From G963668605 sp963668605 (GTDB lineage Bacteria; Acidobacteriota; Terriglobia; Bryobacterales; Bryobacteraceae), in assembly GCA_963668605.1 (NCBI GenBank), contig OY764903.1, positions 496,001-560,000 of the forward strand: DNA of 64,000 nt. Direction: 5' to 3'. Position numbers and translations under genes: made by a program. Positions 44,228-53,469 of this stretch are shown in pieces. Within the stretch, counting starts at the first letter, position 1, and each line of letters begins with the position of its first letter. The notes beneath the pieces were generated by a model. That model was not told where the DNA came from and made no database searches. It saw nothing but the letters and a program-made list of their open reading frames with translations.

Positions 44228-47200
44228 TCAAAAAATGTACTGCACCGAAATCTGGGTCTGCCGCCCAGGGGCGGCTCTGGAGATCGTAGCGGCGGTAATT
44301 TGGTCCACAAACTTGTTTGGGGCGTTGAATTTCGTGTGATTGGTAGCGTTGAACGATTCAATCCGGAACTGCACCCGCTGGCCCTCATGCACCACGAAAG
44401 TGCGCATGATCGCGCCGTTCAACACGAACAGGCCGGGGCCGTCCAAGATGTTCCTTCCGGAGGTGCCCGGACGGTACGAACCCGTTGGGATGATGGGGAA
44501 CGCCTTCACATCGAACCATGCATCCGGTCCAGGGTTGGGCAGCGTTCCGAACGCGATGCGGTCGGGACGGGCGGCTTCACCCAGATTCCAGTTCACGTTC
44601 GAGATCTGTGGCGTAATCGGCGTTCCGGAGTACGCCCGGAATGTGCCGGATAACTGCCAGCCCCGGATCAGCCGGTTGTGCTTGAACGGAAGCGGCAGGT
44701 TGAAGTTGCCATTCAAAACGTGGCGGCGGTCCGAATCGGAACGGCCGCGTTCCAGCCCGCGGTTGCGCGCATCCTGGATCCCGGGGAACCCGCCGGTGCT
44801 GGCGCTCAAGCCCGCCGCGCGGGTGCCGTCGTCGATGGCCTTGCCGAACGTATAGCTGGCGCGCAGGACCAGGCCACCCCGCATCCTTGTTTGAACCGAT
44901 GCCACGGCGGCATGGTAGATCGCATTCCCGTGAAAATCGAAAAAGCCGATCGTGCCGAAGGCCGGGTACGGCCGCGGAAATCCGCCCGCCGGAACTACGT
45001 CCGTCTTGTATCGCAACGGCTGATTGATGTCGTACATGTAGACCAGGTTCGTGGACTTCGAACCCACGTACCCGAGTTCCGCCGAGACGCCCTTTACGAC
45101 TTCGCGCTGCACCGTCAAGTTCCAGCTCTGGGAATACTGCGGGCTGGGATGCACCTGGGTCCCGTTGACATTGGTGACTCCGATTTTTCCGAGCGTGTCC
45201 GGAAAAGGATTTGCGATGGTCATATCGCCCGACTTCGTCGAGTTGAAGGTGCGGCTGACGACGTAGGGGAACACGGCGCCCAGCAGGTTGCGCATATGCC
45301 ACTGCGCGCTGCCGCTGTAAAAGATGCCGTAGCCGGCGCGAATCACTGTGCGGTTACCCGCGCCGGGTCTCCAGGCCAAACCGCCCCGCGGCGCGAAATT
45401 GAGATTATTGGGATACGCAAGCGCCTTAGGCAAACCCGCTTCGGCTGCGGTCATCACTTTCCCTTGCAGCCCGGCTTGCGCCGTCAACTGATCGTAATTC
45501 GGCACCGTAGCGGTATCCGCCACTACCAGCTTGTTCAGTTCGGGAACGAAGCCGCTCCAGCGGCCATACTTGTCGCCGGCCGCCGGCGTTCTTTCATAAC
45601 GCAGGCCCAGGTTCAACGTGAGCTTCGCTGAAAGCTTGATGTCGTCCTGGAAGAAGAGATTCCAGGATGGCTGCGTGACGTAGTTCTTGATCGCGCTCAG
45701 TTGGATCTTCGCGCTCTGGGTCATGCCCAGCAGAAAATCGCCGAAGGGATCGTTGGTGAACTTGCCCTGGAAATAGAGTTGTCCGCGCACGGGGTTATTG
45801 GCGACTTGGGCGTACTGGGACGACAGGTAATCAACGCCGAATTTCATCAAGTGATGCGTTTTCACCCATGTCAGCGTGTCCGAGAATTGGTAGTTGTTCG
45901 AGACGTACCATTGCGGTGCAAATCCGGTATCGCCCAGTGTGCCCGTCCCGAAAAGACCGCGTATGTTGAACTCCGGATACCCGAAGTAGTTCGCATCCTG
46001 GGTAGTCCAGTTGAGGCCGTATTTCTTGCCGGCGTCCACGCCGTCGTTGACGGTGCTGCACATCTGGGCTGTACGCGATAATCCGGCCCGGATTTCGTTT
46101 AACAGCGTGGGCGTGAACATATGTGTTTCGGACGCGTTGACAAGCGAGTTGCGGCTGTTTGCATTGACCGTAAAACCGGGAACGCTGGTCTTCCAAAAAG
46201 GCCACTCGGTCGCGTTGGGCACCGTCAGATACTTCACTGAGAGGCTATCCTTCTCCGCAAAGCGCTGGTCGACCTTGAAAACGAGATTTCTGGTGTCGTT
46301 CGGAACGTTGGCGTAGGAACGGAAGTTGTTCACGTTGCCGGGGTTGTTCGGCAGCGGAATCAGGTCACCCATCAGCCGTTGGGCGAGGGGATCGATGCGG
46401 CTGGCCGGAACGCGGTTGCCCGGGAAGCAGGCGGCTCTATTGGTGGCGTTGCAGACGCCGGTGGCCAAGGGGTCTTTCAGAAAGATTCCCGCCTCGGCGC
46501 TGTAGTCTCCAGAGCGCTCCGCCACGGTGGGTACGCGCGTCAGCAAGTTCTGTCCGGCGATGTTGCGGGTTTCCTCCCAACTCACCAGGAAAAAGGTCCG
46601 GTTCCGGCCGTCGAAGATTCGCGGCAACATCACGGGGCCGTTGAGCGAAGCGCCGAACTGGTTCTGCCTGAGTTTCGGCAGCTCATTATCGAAGAAACTG
46701 CGGGCGTCCAGGAAGTTGTTGCGGATATATTCAAAGACCGTGCCGTGAAACCGATTGGCGCCCGATTTCAGAGCCAGGCTGATTACGCCTCCGCCAAACC
46801 GGCCGTACTCGGCCGAGTAATTACTTGTGATGACCTTGAACTCCTCAACGGCGGCAAGCGCGGGGCTGATCTGAGCGTTCCCCTGGTTTGGATCGCGGTT
46901 CGTCTGCCCGTCCACCAGGAAACCCGTGTTATCGCTACGCGCCCCGTTGATGGCAAACTGCCCTTGGCCTCCCTCCTCGGCCTGCGCCACGCCGGCGGAG
47001 TAATACGCCAGGTCCAGAAAATTCCTGTTTGCCAGGGGCATGTCGCGGATATCCCCCGCGCCCACCACCTGACCTCGGGAGGCATTCTCGGTGTTCAACA
47101 GTACCGCCGTGGCGGTCACCTCCATGGTTTGCGCGAGTGCGCCGATCTCCAGTCGGAACTCCGCTCGTGCGGTCTCATCCACCTGAAGCTCGAGGTTCCG

Positions 47201-47479
47201 CTGTTCAAGCTTGCGGAAGCCCTCTTTGTCAACCGTAATATTGTAGAAACCCGGCGCCAGTTCCGGCACGGCGAAACCGCCGTCCGCGAAACTGGACATT
47301 CGGCGCGTTTCACCCGTATTCGCATTCACCACGGCAATCCGCGCCGCCGGAATCGGCGCGCCCGTGGGGTCGAGCACTCGGCCCACAATAGAGGCCAGCG
47401 ATCTCTGCGCCATGGCCGCGGGAGTAAAAAACAATATCAGGGAGAGGATAGGAAGGGCAAGCAGGCTGTACCGTCGCAT
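44228..47479 (-). CDS. Oar-like TonB-dependent receptor, copy 4
   Basis: 1,083 residues. Signal peptide LLALPILSLILFFTPAAMAQ, CarboxypepD_reg-like domain (ASIVGRVLDPTGAPIPAARI ... GFYNITVDKEGF), plug (DMPLANRNFLDLAYYSAGV; AVEEFKVITSNYSAEYGR) and a barrel ending TQISVQYIF with a terminal Phe. It is upstream of the Tat-exported hydrolase-like gene in the same direction, so the pair probably works on one polysaccharide. The 238 bp between its start and the IS630 copy hold no gene. Confidence 0.92.
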   Translation of the reverse strand: MRRYSLLALPILSLILFFTPAAMAQRSLASIVGRVLDPTGAPIPAARIAVVNANTGETRRMSSFADGGFAVPELAPGFYNITVDKEGFRKLEQRNLELQVDETARAEFRLEIGALAQTMEVTATAVLLNTENASRGQVVGAGDIRDMPLANRNFLDLAYYSAGVAQAEEGGQGQFAINGARSDNTGFLVDGQTNRDPNQGNAQISPALAAVEEFKVITSNYSAEYGRFGGGVISLALKSGANRFHGTVFEYIRNNFLDARSFFDNELPKLRQNQFGASLNGPVMLPRIFDGRNRTFFLVSWEETRNIAGQNLLTRVPTVAERSGDYSAEAGIFLKDPLATGVCNATNRAACFPGNRVPASRIDPLAQRLMGDLIPLPNNPGNVNNFRSYANVPNDTRNLVFKVDQRFAEKDSLSVKYLTVPNATEWPFWKTSVPGFTVNANSRNSLVNASETHMFTPTLLNEIRAGLSRTAQMCSTVNDGVDAGKKYGLNWTTQDANYFGYPEFNIRGLFGTGTLGDTGFAPQWYVSNNYQFSDTLTWVKTHHLMKFGVDYLSSQYAQVANNPVRGQLYFQGKFTNDPFGDFLLGMTQSAKIQLSAIKNYVTQPSWNLFFQDDIKLSAKLTLNLGLRYERTPAAGDKYGRWSGFVPELNKLVVADTATVPNYDQLTAQAGLQGKVMTAAEAGLPKALAYPNNLNFAPRGGLAWRPGAGNRTVIRAGYGIFYSGSAQWHMRNLLGAVFPYVVSRTFNSTKSGDMTIANPFPDTLGKIGVTNVNGTQVHPSPQYSQSWNLTVQREVVKGVSAELGYVGSKSTNLVYMYDINQPLRYKTDVVPAGGFPRPYPAFGTIGFFDFHGNAIYHAAVASVQTRMRGGLVLRASYTFGKAIDDGTRAAGLSASTGGFPGIQDARNRGLERGRSDSDRRHVLNGNFNLPLPFKHNRLIRGWQLSGTFRAYSGTPITPQISNVNWNLGEAARPDRIAFGTLPNPGPDAWFDVKAFPIIPTGSYRPGTSGRNILDGPGLFVLNGAIMRTFVVHEGQRVQFRIESFNATNHTKFNAPNKFVDQITAATISRAAPGRQTQISVQYIF

Positions 47480-47720
47480 TTATACCGTTACCTTAACTTT
47501 GCGATGGATGGGCAGTTCGATTATACCGTCCCGTTGGTACCACATCGCGCGGCAGCCATCTTTGTTTCTTTAGGGTGCCGGGCACTCGCGGGCAGACTAA
47601 GTGTTAGTGCGGAACAGAATACCGAAGAGACTTCCATCTATAATTGGTCCTTCCAAGGATAAGCTTTGACAGCGGGCGGTGTCAATGGCTTTTCTTTTCC
47701 GTAAGTTATTGAAGAAACTA

Positions 47721-48884
47721 GTGGTCTGCGGCGAGCAGATTAACCATTATCCAGCACGGCGCGGGCGCGCTTGACCTTCTCCAGGATGTCGGCTGCCTTG
47801 GCTGTCCAAACGAATGGTTTGGGCTTGTCGTTGTGCTTGTCGATGTAGTCGCCGATGGCCATGATCAATTCCTCGACATCACGGAAGACCCCGCGGCGTA
47901 GCCTCTGCTCGGTGAGATCGCGGAAGAAGCGCTCGACCATGTTGAGCCACGAACTACTGGTCGGGGTGAAGTACATGTGAAAGCGCGGATGGCGCGCCAG
48001 CCACTTCTGCACCTTCGGATGCTTGTGCGTGGCGTAGTTGTCGGCGATCAGGTGCAGGTCTTTGCTGGGCGGCGTCAGGTCGTCGATGACGCGTAGAAAC
48101 TTCAGCCACTCCTGGTGACGGTGCCGGTCGTCGCACATACTGATCACGGTGCCATCCAGCGTGCTCATGGCGGCGAACAGCGTCGCGGTTCCATTGCGCT
48201 TGTAGTCGTGGGTCATGGTGCCGCAGCGACCCTTCTTCAGCGGGAGTCCAGGCTGCGTACGGTCCAGCGCTTGGATCTGGCTCTTTTCATCGGCGCACAG
48301 CACGATGGCGTGTTCCGGCGGGCTGAGGTAGAGCCCAATGATGGCTTCCAGTTTCTCCGCGAACTCCGGATCGTTGCTGACTTTAAACGTGCGCGACAGG
48401 TGCGGCTTCAAGCCATGTCTGTGCCAGATGCGACGCACGCTCTTCTCACTAAGACCCGCCGCCTCCGCCATCGTGCGGGTGCTCCACTGGGTCGCGTTGG
48501 CGGGGGTCTCCTGGGTGGTCCTCCGGACCACCTCCTGCACTTTGGCCGGTGTGATGGTTGGGGTACGGCCAGGCCGCGGTGCGTCTTTCTCCAATCCGGC
48601 CAAACCCAATTTCAAAAAACGCTTTCTCCAGCGAGCCGCTTTCTGGTTGCTGATGCCGATCTCGGCGGCGATCTCCAGATCCTGCTTGCCGGCTGCCGCC
48701 AACAGGACGACGCGCGCTCGTTCGACTTGGCGGGCAGGCAGCGACCGGCCCCGCGCCCACTGCTGCAAGACTTGCTTCTGGTCGTCGGTTAACACGATAG
48801 TGGGTGCGACACGCATGCGCTTCGTCTCCTGATTATAGAGACGTCGCTCTGTCGTTATTGGTTACTATTTAGGTCGCAGTACAC
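47721..48884 (-). mobile_element. IS630-family insertion sequence, copy 1
   Basis: 1,164 bp between TA dinucleotides at 47719-47720 and 48885-48886. Imperfect terminal inverted repeats: GTGGTCTGCGGC at the left and, reversed, GTGTACTGCGACC at the right. TA target duplication and a DDE transposase of this type are the IS630/Tc1-mariner hallmarks. Copy 2 at 55097-56260 has the same length and only a few base differences. Confidence 0.93.
47740..48816 (-). CDS. IS630-family DDE transposase
   Basis: 358 residues. N-terminal helix-turn-helix (LPARQVERARVVLLAAAGKQDLEIAAEIGISNQKAARWRKRFL), a second HTH (TMAEAAGLSEKSVRRIWHRHGL) and the catalytic triad D in VLCADEKSQIQALDRTQPG, D in HLIADNYATHKHPKVQKW and E in SSSWLNMVERFFRDLTEQ (DD34/35E type). 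Intact, so potentially active. Confidence 0.96.
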   Translation of the reverse strand: MRVAPTIVLTDDQKQVLQQWARGRSLPARQVERARVVLLAAAGKQDLEIAAEIGISNQKAARWRKRFLKLGLAGLEKDAPRPGRTPTITPAKVQEVVRRTTQETPANATQWSTRTMAEAAGLSEKSVRRIWHRHGLKPHLSRTFKVSNDPEFAEKLEAIIGLYLSPPEHAIVLCADEKSQIQALDRTQPGLPLKKGRCGTMTHDYKRNGTATLFAAMSTLDGTVISMCDDRHRHQEWLKFLRVIDDLTPPSKDLHLIADNYATHKHPKVQKWLARHPRFHMYFTPTSSSWLNMVERFFRDLTEQRLRRGVFRDVEELIMAIGDYIDKHNDKPKPFVWTAKAADILEKVKRARAVLDNG

Positions 48885-48939
48885 TAGCGATCCTTCGTCG
48901 AGGCGTATCGCGGCCCACTGGATCCGTCCAGATCCGTCC

Positions 48940-49256
48940 AGGACAGTCTGACCCGTCCCAGTGGCAATAAGTCTAAGAAATGCTTTCCCATTAGCACTCG
49001 GCCGCTGTAGGCCGCGCATCTCGCGGGTGAGTCCGTCTTGACCCTATAACGACACGCTGCGGCCAGTTCCACATTCGAGGCCCGTTTCCCCTGGACGCAT
49101 CGCAACGGCGAATAGGTATACCGGGGATGATTGGGTATCCTGCGGAGGTTGCGCCCTCACAGACGGCGAACGCATTTCGGAGTCCCCAATCCTCGGGCGT
49201 ATTGTGCGGATTTTAGAATATCGCCACTGGGACCGTTCAGGCCGTCCCGGTCTCCC
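48940..49256 (+). repeat. MITE-like repeat copy R2
   Basis: About 317 bp, plus orientation. Left end GGACAGTCTGACCCGTCCCAGTGGC; the right end reversed reads GACGGCCTGAACGGTCCCAG, TGGCGATA: an imperfect ~30-bp terminal inverted repeat. The core (CCTATAACGACACGC, GGCCAGTTCCACATTCGAG, GGGTATCCTGCGG) matches copies R3-R5. It ends directly at the stop codon of the 549-residue secreted protein gene. Confidence 0.88.
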
Positions 49257-49259
49257 GGG

Positions 49260-50906
49260 TCATTCTGGTCTGGTCGGCCTCGTTACTTCCACCATGTGGA
49301 AAATCACCGCGCCGCCTGCACTGGTGATCGCAATGTGCCCGCTCTTCGCGTCGGCGGCGAACTTCGAGGTTACCGGAATCGTTCTCGTCTGCCACAATCC
49401 CGAGTTACTCAACTTGGTAACGACCGCTTGCGTGCCGAAACTCGTCGTAAAGGAGGCTCCCGCGGCGTTATCCAGATAGGTTACGTTGACTGCCGCTCCG
49501 GTAGTGCTGTTTACTGCCGCCAGAAAAGCCTTGTCCAGTTGCAGTTCCGCCGTGTGCCCTGCGGCAATCGATCGCGCCCACGCCCCGAAGCGCTGGTTGT
49601 AAGGCCCGATCGTGTACTCGCCGGACACTGTCCTGTTGGCGATCACCGGAGCGCGTACGCCGTCCTTCCTGGCATTCAGCGGGACGGTATCCTCCGGGTT
49701 CAGCAACACGAGGTACTGCCGGTAATCGGTCACGCGCGCGTTGTAATCGGATGCCGGCAGGTTCTTGTCGCTCTGGCGGAATGCGATCCATGCCCCAGGC
49801 GCGGTCGCCGGGTCCGAGTGATGGCCGGCATAGCGGGCCGCAAACCGGAACGCCTGGTCGAACTCCGCCTGGTAATCGGCGCCCACATTCAACCCCTTGC
49901 GCGTCGCCGAATGCGCCACCGAAAGGTCTTCCCCATAGAGCGCGATATCGGAGACGCCCATATTCAGGTCGCTCAGCAGACGCCAATAATTCCACTGCGG
50001 CGGCGTGCACCAGCGGGGGTCCGTCTTGCCGCCATGGCCGCCCCACGCGTCCGCCATCGGTTCCGCGTAGCCCACGGTCAGGCCCGGCAACGCATATTTC
50101 AGGTACATGTCGTACTCACCGGTGTTCGCGACGGAGCGAGGCTCAAGCTCGCTCCCGGTCATCATCAACTGGAATGTCCCCTGCCGGAAGTAGTCCTGGT
50201 ACAGGAAGCCGGGCGGCTGGCCGGCGGCCTGGTGAGTGAGGACCCAGGGATCGGTATTGGCACGCAGGAAGAGGTGAATCGACGAGGAACTTGTTCCGAA
50301 GGCATTGATGAAAGCATCGACCACCCGCAGTTCATAGCTGTGGCTGATTTCCGCGCTCCAGTCGGGGCCATTTGCCACACCGTCGGGGACGGTCCACGCG
50401 GATGCCTTCTGGTATGCCGGAGGAACATTCATGTGCTCGGTGCCGATGGGATTGAAATTCATTCGCACGCCCAGGAACGAGGAACGGTACGGCGAGGCTT
50501 TCAGGTGCTCGGCCAGTGCCGCCACAAAAGCCGTGTAGGTGCTGACAACCGTCGGGTGCCAGTACATGAGTAGCTTGGAATCGGAAGCCGAACCGTCGCC
50601 CCAGTTCGGAGTGTAAGGCGCCAGGCTGAGGAGAAACGGTGGCTTGCTGTTGCCATTCACCTGTACCGAAAAACTCTTGCCCCCCGCCGCCAAGGCGCTA
50701 TCGAGCTTGTCCCAGTTGTAGGTGGCCGGGCCGGTCTCGAGATCCCGCCACTGCACCATGACCTGCCCTCCTGACAAGTAGGGCAACGACAACACCTGCG
50801 GGTTGTTGGTATACCATACCCCGTATAGTCCCGACGCGCGAGCGGCCAATCCGGACAGAAGCAAACAGGCTCCTGCTCCGCCCAACGTTCTCATCCATCG
50901 GCTCAT
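49260..50906 (-). CDS. Secreted beta-galactosidase/GH42-like protein, substrate unknown
   Basis: 548 residues from ATG 50906 (TAAGGAGACGGATT upstream, the same leader as Oar receptor 2; the frame is open to 51020). Signal peptide MSRWMRTLGGAGACLLLSGLAARAS. The first half looks like a TIM-barrel hydrolase (YLSGGQVMVQWRDLETGPATYNWDKLDSAL; LGVRMNFNPIGTEHMNVP; YEPM-like GYAEPMADAW); a C-terminal beta-sandwich follows (AAGHTAELQLDKAFL ... VIFHMVEVT). No family is certain. It is bracketed by repeats R2 and R3. The 367 bp upstream (50907-51273) contain nothing I recognise. Confidence 0.6.
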   Translation of the reverse strand: MSRWMRTLGGAGACLLLSGLAARASGLYGVWYTNNPQVLSLPYLSGGQVMVQWRDLETGPATYNWDKLDSALAAGGKSFSVQVNGNSKPPFLLSLAPYTPNWGDGSASDSKLLMYWHPTVVSTYTAFVAALAEHLKASPYRSSFLGVRMNFNPIGTEHMNVPPAYQKASAWTVPDGVANGPDWSAEISHSYELRVVDAFINAFGTSSSSIHLFLRANTDPWVLTHQAAGQPPGFLYQDYFRQGTFQLMMTGSELEPRSVANTGEYDMYLKYALPGLTVGYAEPMADAWGGHGGKTDPRWCTPPQWNYWRLLSDLNMGVSDIALYGEDLSVAHSATRKGLNVGADYQAEFDQAFRFAARYAGHHSDPATAPGAWIAFRQSDKNLPASDYNARVTDYRQYLVLLNPEDTVPLNARKDGVRAPVIANRTVSGEYTIGPYNQRFGAWARSIAAGHTAELQLDKAFLAAVNSTTGAAVNVTYLDNAAGASFTTSFGTQAVVTKLSNSGLWQTRTIPVTSKFAADAKSGHIAITSAGGAVIFHMVEVTRPTRPE

Positions 50907-51273
50907 AATCCGTCTCCTTAATCGGTCGTCGCTACGCACCGTTTTCTCCCTGAATTCCGATATCAACCAACTCGCCGCTCTCAGGGCCGGGGCCGCCGGC
51001 CGGATAACGGCGAATTGCATCCTTTCGCCTTTACGAAAGCGAGATCCGAGCTGTCCACCACACCGTCCCGGATCACGCCCGCTCGCGGATCGTATCCTGG
51101 CTGCCCGGCAGTCGTACCCATACTATCTTACACGCCCTCCTAAATAGCCAAGTCACAAGAAAATCCTTGCCATCTATAAACCCCCTTGTCCAAAACAGAT
51201 TTGACTTCCCGTTCGCAACAAGAGAGAGCCATCCTATCGCTGTGAACGCATCTGTGTCATTCGGATCGCCACA
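50907..51273. other. Intergenic stretch with no recognised gene
   Basis: The only thing seen is the Shine-Dalgarno region of the minus-strand gene at its left edge. No tRNA, no convincing coding frame and no repeat were found before the 537-bp duplication begins at 51274. Confidence 0.6.
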
Positions 51274-51810
51274 CGCGAGGCCACATCTCATAACGGCGCC
51301 GCGAGCGTTAGCGACCGGAGGCTGCGATTCCACTGCTTTTCGACAATAATTGAAGTATCTTCGTCTCCGGTCGCTTCCGCTCGCGGCACTGTACAACGTG
51401 AGCGAAGACTTCCACCCGCCCCTGAGTAACTTACTCCGGCGCTCCGCCGACTTGGGGCCGGGGCCGGGGACGGGCCGGGGGGCCGGGGACAGCCTGACCC
51501 GTCCCACTGGCGAAAATCTCTCAAAAATTCTTTTCCGTAGAGCCAGGATTGCCACTCGGCCGCTGTCGGCCGCGCATCTCGCGGGTGAGTCCGTTTTGAC
51601 CCTATAACGACATGCCGCGGCCAGTTCCACACCCGAGGCCGGTTTCCCCTCGACGCGTCGCAACGACGAATCGGCATGCCGGGGAGGATTGGGTATCCTG
51701 CGGGGTTTGCGCCATCACAGACGGCGGATGTACTTCGGAGTCTCCAATCCTCAGACGTATTTTGCGGATTTTAGAATATCGCCACTGGGACCGTTCAGGC
51801 CGTCCCGGTC
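51274..51810 (+). repeat. 537-bp duplicated unit, copy A (includes MITE-like repeat R3 at 51484-51810)
   Basis: Runs from CGCGAGGCCACATCTCATAAC to CCGTCCCGGTC and is nearly identical (>95% by eye) to 52040-52569. The first ~205 bp carry a symmetrical stretch around CGGTCGC; the rest is the ~325-bp MITE-like repeat with left terminus GGGGACAGCCTGACCCG. Short GTCCCGGTCTCC tandems follow. Confidence 0.9.
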
Positions 51811-51829
51811 TCCGTCCCGGTCTCCGGAA

Positions 51830-51947
51830 GTGTACGTTTGCGGGCCGGCCGTTCGGCGAGGAAGAGTTCCTGACCGCAATGGAAGAACAGTTCCAGCGCA
51901 AGTGGCGGCGCTGGGCCTACGAAGCCTACTCCGCTTCTGGCCGCTGA
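51830..51947 (+). pseudogene. C-terminal remnant of a REP-associated (Y1) transposase
   Basis: Plus frame ending TGA 51945-51947 reads F-A-G-R-P-F-G-E-E-E-F-L-T-A-M-E-E-Q-F, then RKWRRWAYEAY. G-R-P-(L/F)-G-x-E-x-F-(V/L)-x2-(L/M)-E is the typical C-terminal end of RAYT/IS200-like transposases. Nothing upstream in frame belongs to it, since MITE-like R3 lies there. A fragment trapped between the two duplicated units. Confidence 0.5.
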
Positions 51948-52039
51948 AGTGGAAATCTCGCATTTGTGCGAAATCGGCAGTCTGCTCCGTCCCCGCCTCA
52001 TTTTGTGCGAAGTCGTCGATTCAGTCTGTCCCGGTGCCC

Positions 52040-52569
52040 CGCGAGGCCACATCTCATAACGGTGCCGCGAGCGTTAGCGACCGGAGGCTGCGATTCCACT
52101 GCTTTTCGACAATAATTGAAGTATCTTCGTCTCCGGTCGCTTCCGCTCGCGGCACTGTACAACGTGAGCGAAGACTTCCACCCGCCCCTGAGTAACTTAC
52201 TCCGGCGCTCCGCCGACTTGGGGCCGGGGCCGGGGACGGGCCGCACTGCAGCCTGACCCGTCCCACTGGCGAAAATCTCTCAAAAATTCTTTTCCGTAGA
52301 GCCAGGATTGCCACTCGGCCGCTGTCGGCCGCGCATCTCGCGGGTGAGTCCGTTTTGACCCTATAACGACATGCCGCGGCCAGTTCCACACCCGAGGCCG
52401 GTTTCCCCTCGACGCGTCGCAACGACGAATCGGTATGCCGGGGAGGATTGGGTATCCTGCGGGGTTTGCGCCATCACAGACGGCGGATGTACTTCGGAGT
52501 CCCCAATCCTCAGACGTATTTTGCAGATTTTGGAATATCGCCACTGGGACCGTTCAGGCCGTCCCGGTC
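52040..52569 (+). repeat. 537-bp duplicated unit, copy B (includes MITE-like repeat R4 at 52248-52569)
   Basis: Direct repeat of 51274-51810, seven bases shorter at the junction before CAGCCTGACCCG. R4 lies 111 bp upstream of the deiodinase-like gene. Confidence 0.9.
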
Positions 52570-52680
52570 CCCGGTCCCCCCGGTCCCGGAAGCAAGCCTG
52601 AAGTCTTCATGCCAATGTACCTCTTCTAGAGTAAGAGGATTCCGTTGGAATTCTCAATCCCAGAGTGGTACATTCGACAC

Positions 52681-53361
52681 ATGGATTTCAGTAAGCAATG
52701 GCGCGCGGCAAGCGCGGCGGCATTGATCGCAGGCACATGCCTTCTTGTCCCGGCGAGAGCCGGCGAGAAACCTGCCTTGGAGGTCGCGGACAAAGCAGGC
52801 AAGTACCGGCCCGAGCAACGGGAAGGCAAGCTGAAACCCGGCGACATGGCCGCGGACTTCACGCTGAAGGTGATCCATTCGGAAAAAACCGTTACCTTGT
52901 CCAACTTCAAAGGCATACGTCCCGTAGCGCTCATCTTCGGAAGCTATACGTGACCGCCGTTCCGGGCGTCGGTCGGCGCTCTCAACAAGATGGCAGAAAA
53001 GTACAAAGGAGAGGTGGAGTTCCTATTGGTCTATATCCGGGAGGCCCATCCCACCGATGGATCGGATGCCCCGGCCAACCACAAGGCAGGCATCCTCATC
53101 ACTAAGGCGAAAACCTACGATGAGAAGGAAACTTATGCCACCTCCTGTGTCCGCAACCTCGGCATCAAATTCACAACCGTCGTTGATAAGATGGACGCGA
53201 GGGTGGAGTTGAACTACATGGGCTATCCCGACCGTATGTACTTGCTTGGCCGGGACGGCCGGATTGGCTGGAAAGGCGCCCCAGGACCCGCCGGATTCAA
53301 ACCGCCCGAATTGGAGCAAGCGATCGAGGCGGAGTTGAAGAAAATTCGTTCAGCAAAGTGA
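52681..53361 (+). CDS. Deiodinase-like thioredoxin-fold selenoprotein (UGA at 52951-52953 read as Sec)
   Basis: Read through one in-frame TGA, ATG 52681 to TGA 53359-53361 gives 226 residues. Signal peptide MDFSKQWRAASAAALIAGTC, LLVPARAG; AADFTLKVIHSEKTVTLSNFKG is the usual AhpC/Trx entry; PVALIFGSYT-U91-PPFRASVGAL puts Sec at the redox position, matching the FGSCT-U-PPF core of iodothyronine deiodinases (family knowledge). VEFLLVYIREAHPTDGSD matches the deiodinase Y-I-x-E-A-H-x-S-D-G-W block, and YMGYPDRMYLLGRDGRIGWKG ends the fold. Both halves are in the same frame and family alignment continues across the UGA. A SECIS-like hairpin follows. The natural substrate in bacteria is unknown; a peroxidase or dehalogenase role is possible. 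Bracketed by MITE-like R4 and R5. Confidence 0.9.
52964..52981 (+). promoter_or_regulatory. Predicted bacterial SECIS hairpin in deiodinase-like gene
   Basis: GGGCGTC-GGTC-GGCGCTC pairs in seven positions (two G-U) with a GGUC loop. The first loop G is nucleotide 18 after the UGA. Position, size and GGU loop agree with the selD hairpin and with the known bacterial SECIS consensus. Confidence 0.75.
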
Positions 53362-53469
53362 CCCTGCTCAATTACCAAGGGGCAAGTCCCAGAGCCTCGG
53401 AACTCATGAAGTTCATTACAATGAGAGCGGTGGCAGGCCAGATTCGCTGATGGCGGTTTCGCTTTGGGC

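Noticed and set aside
52951..52953. TGA in the deiodinase-like gene as a simple nonsense mutation (pseudogene)
   Set aside because: The stop falls exactly on the redox residue of the family, the downstream half is well preserved in the same frame, a SECIS-like hairpin follows, and selD in the same window shows the same pattern.
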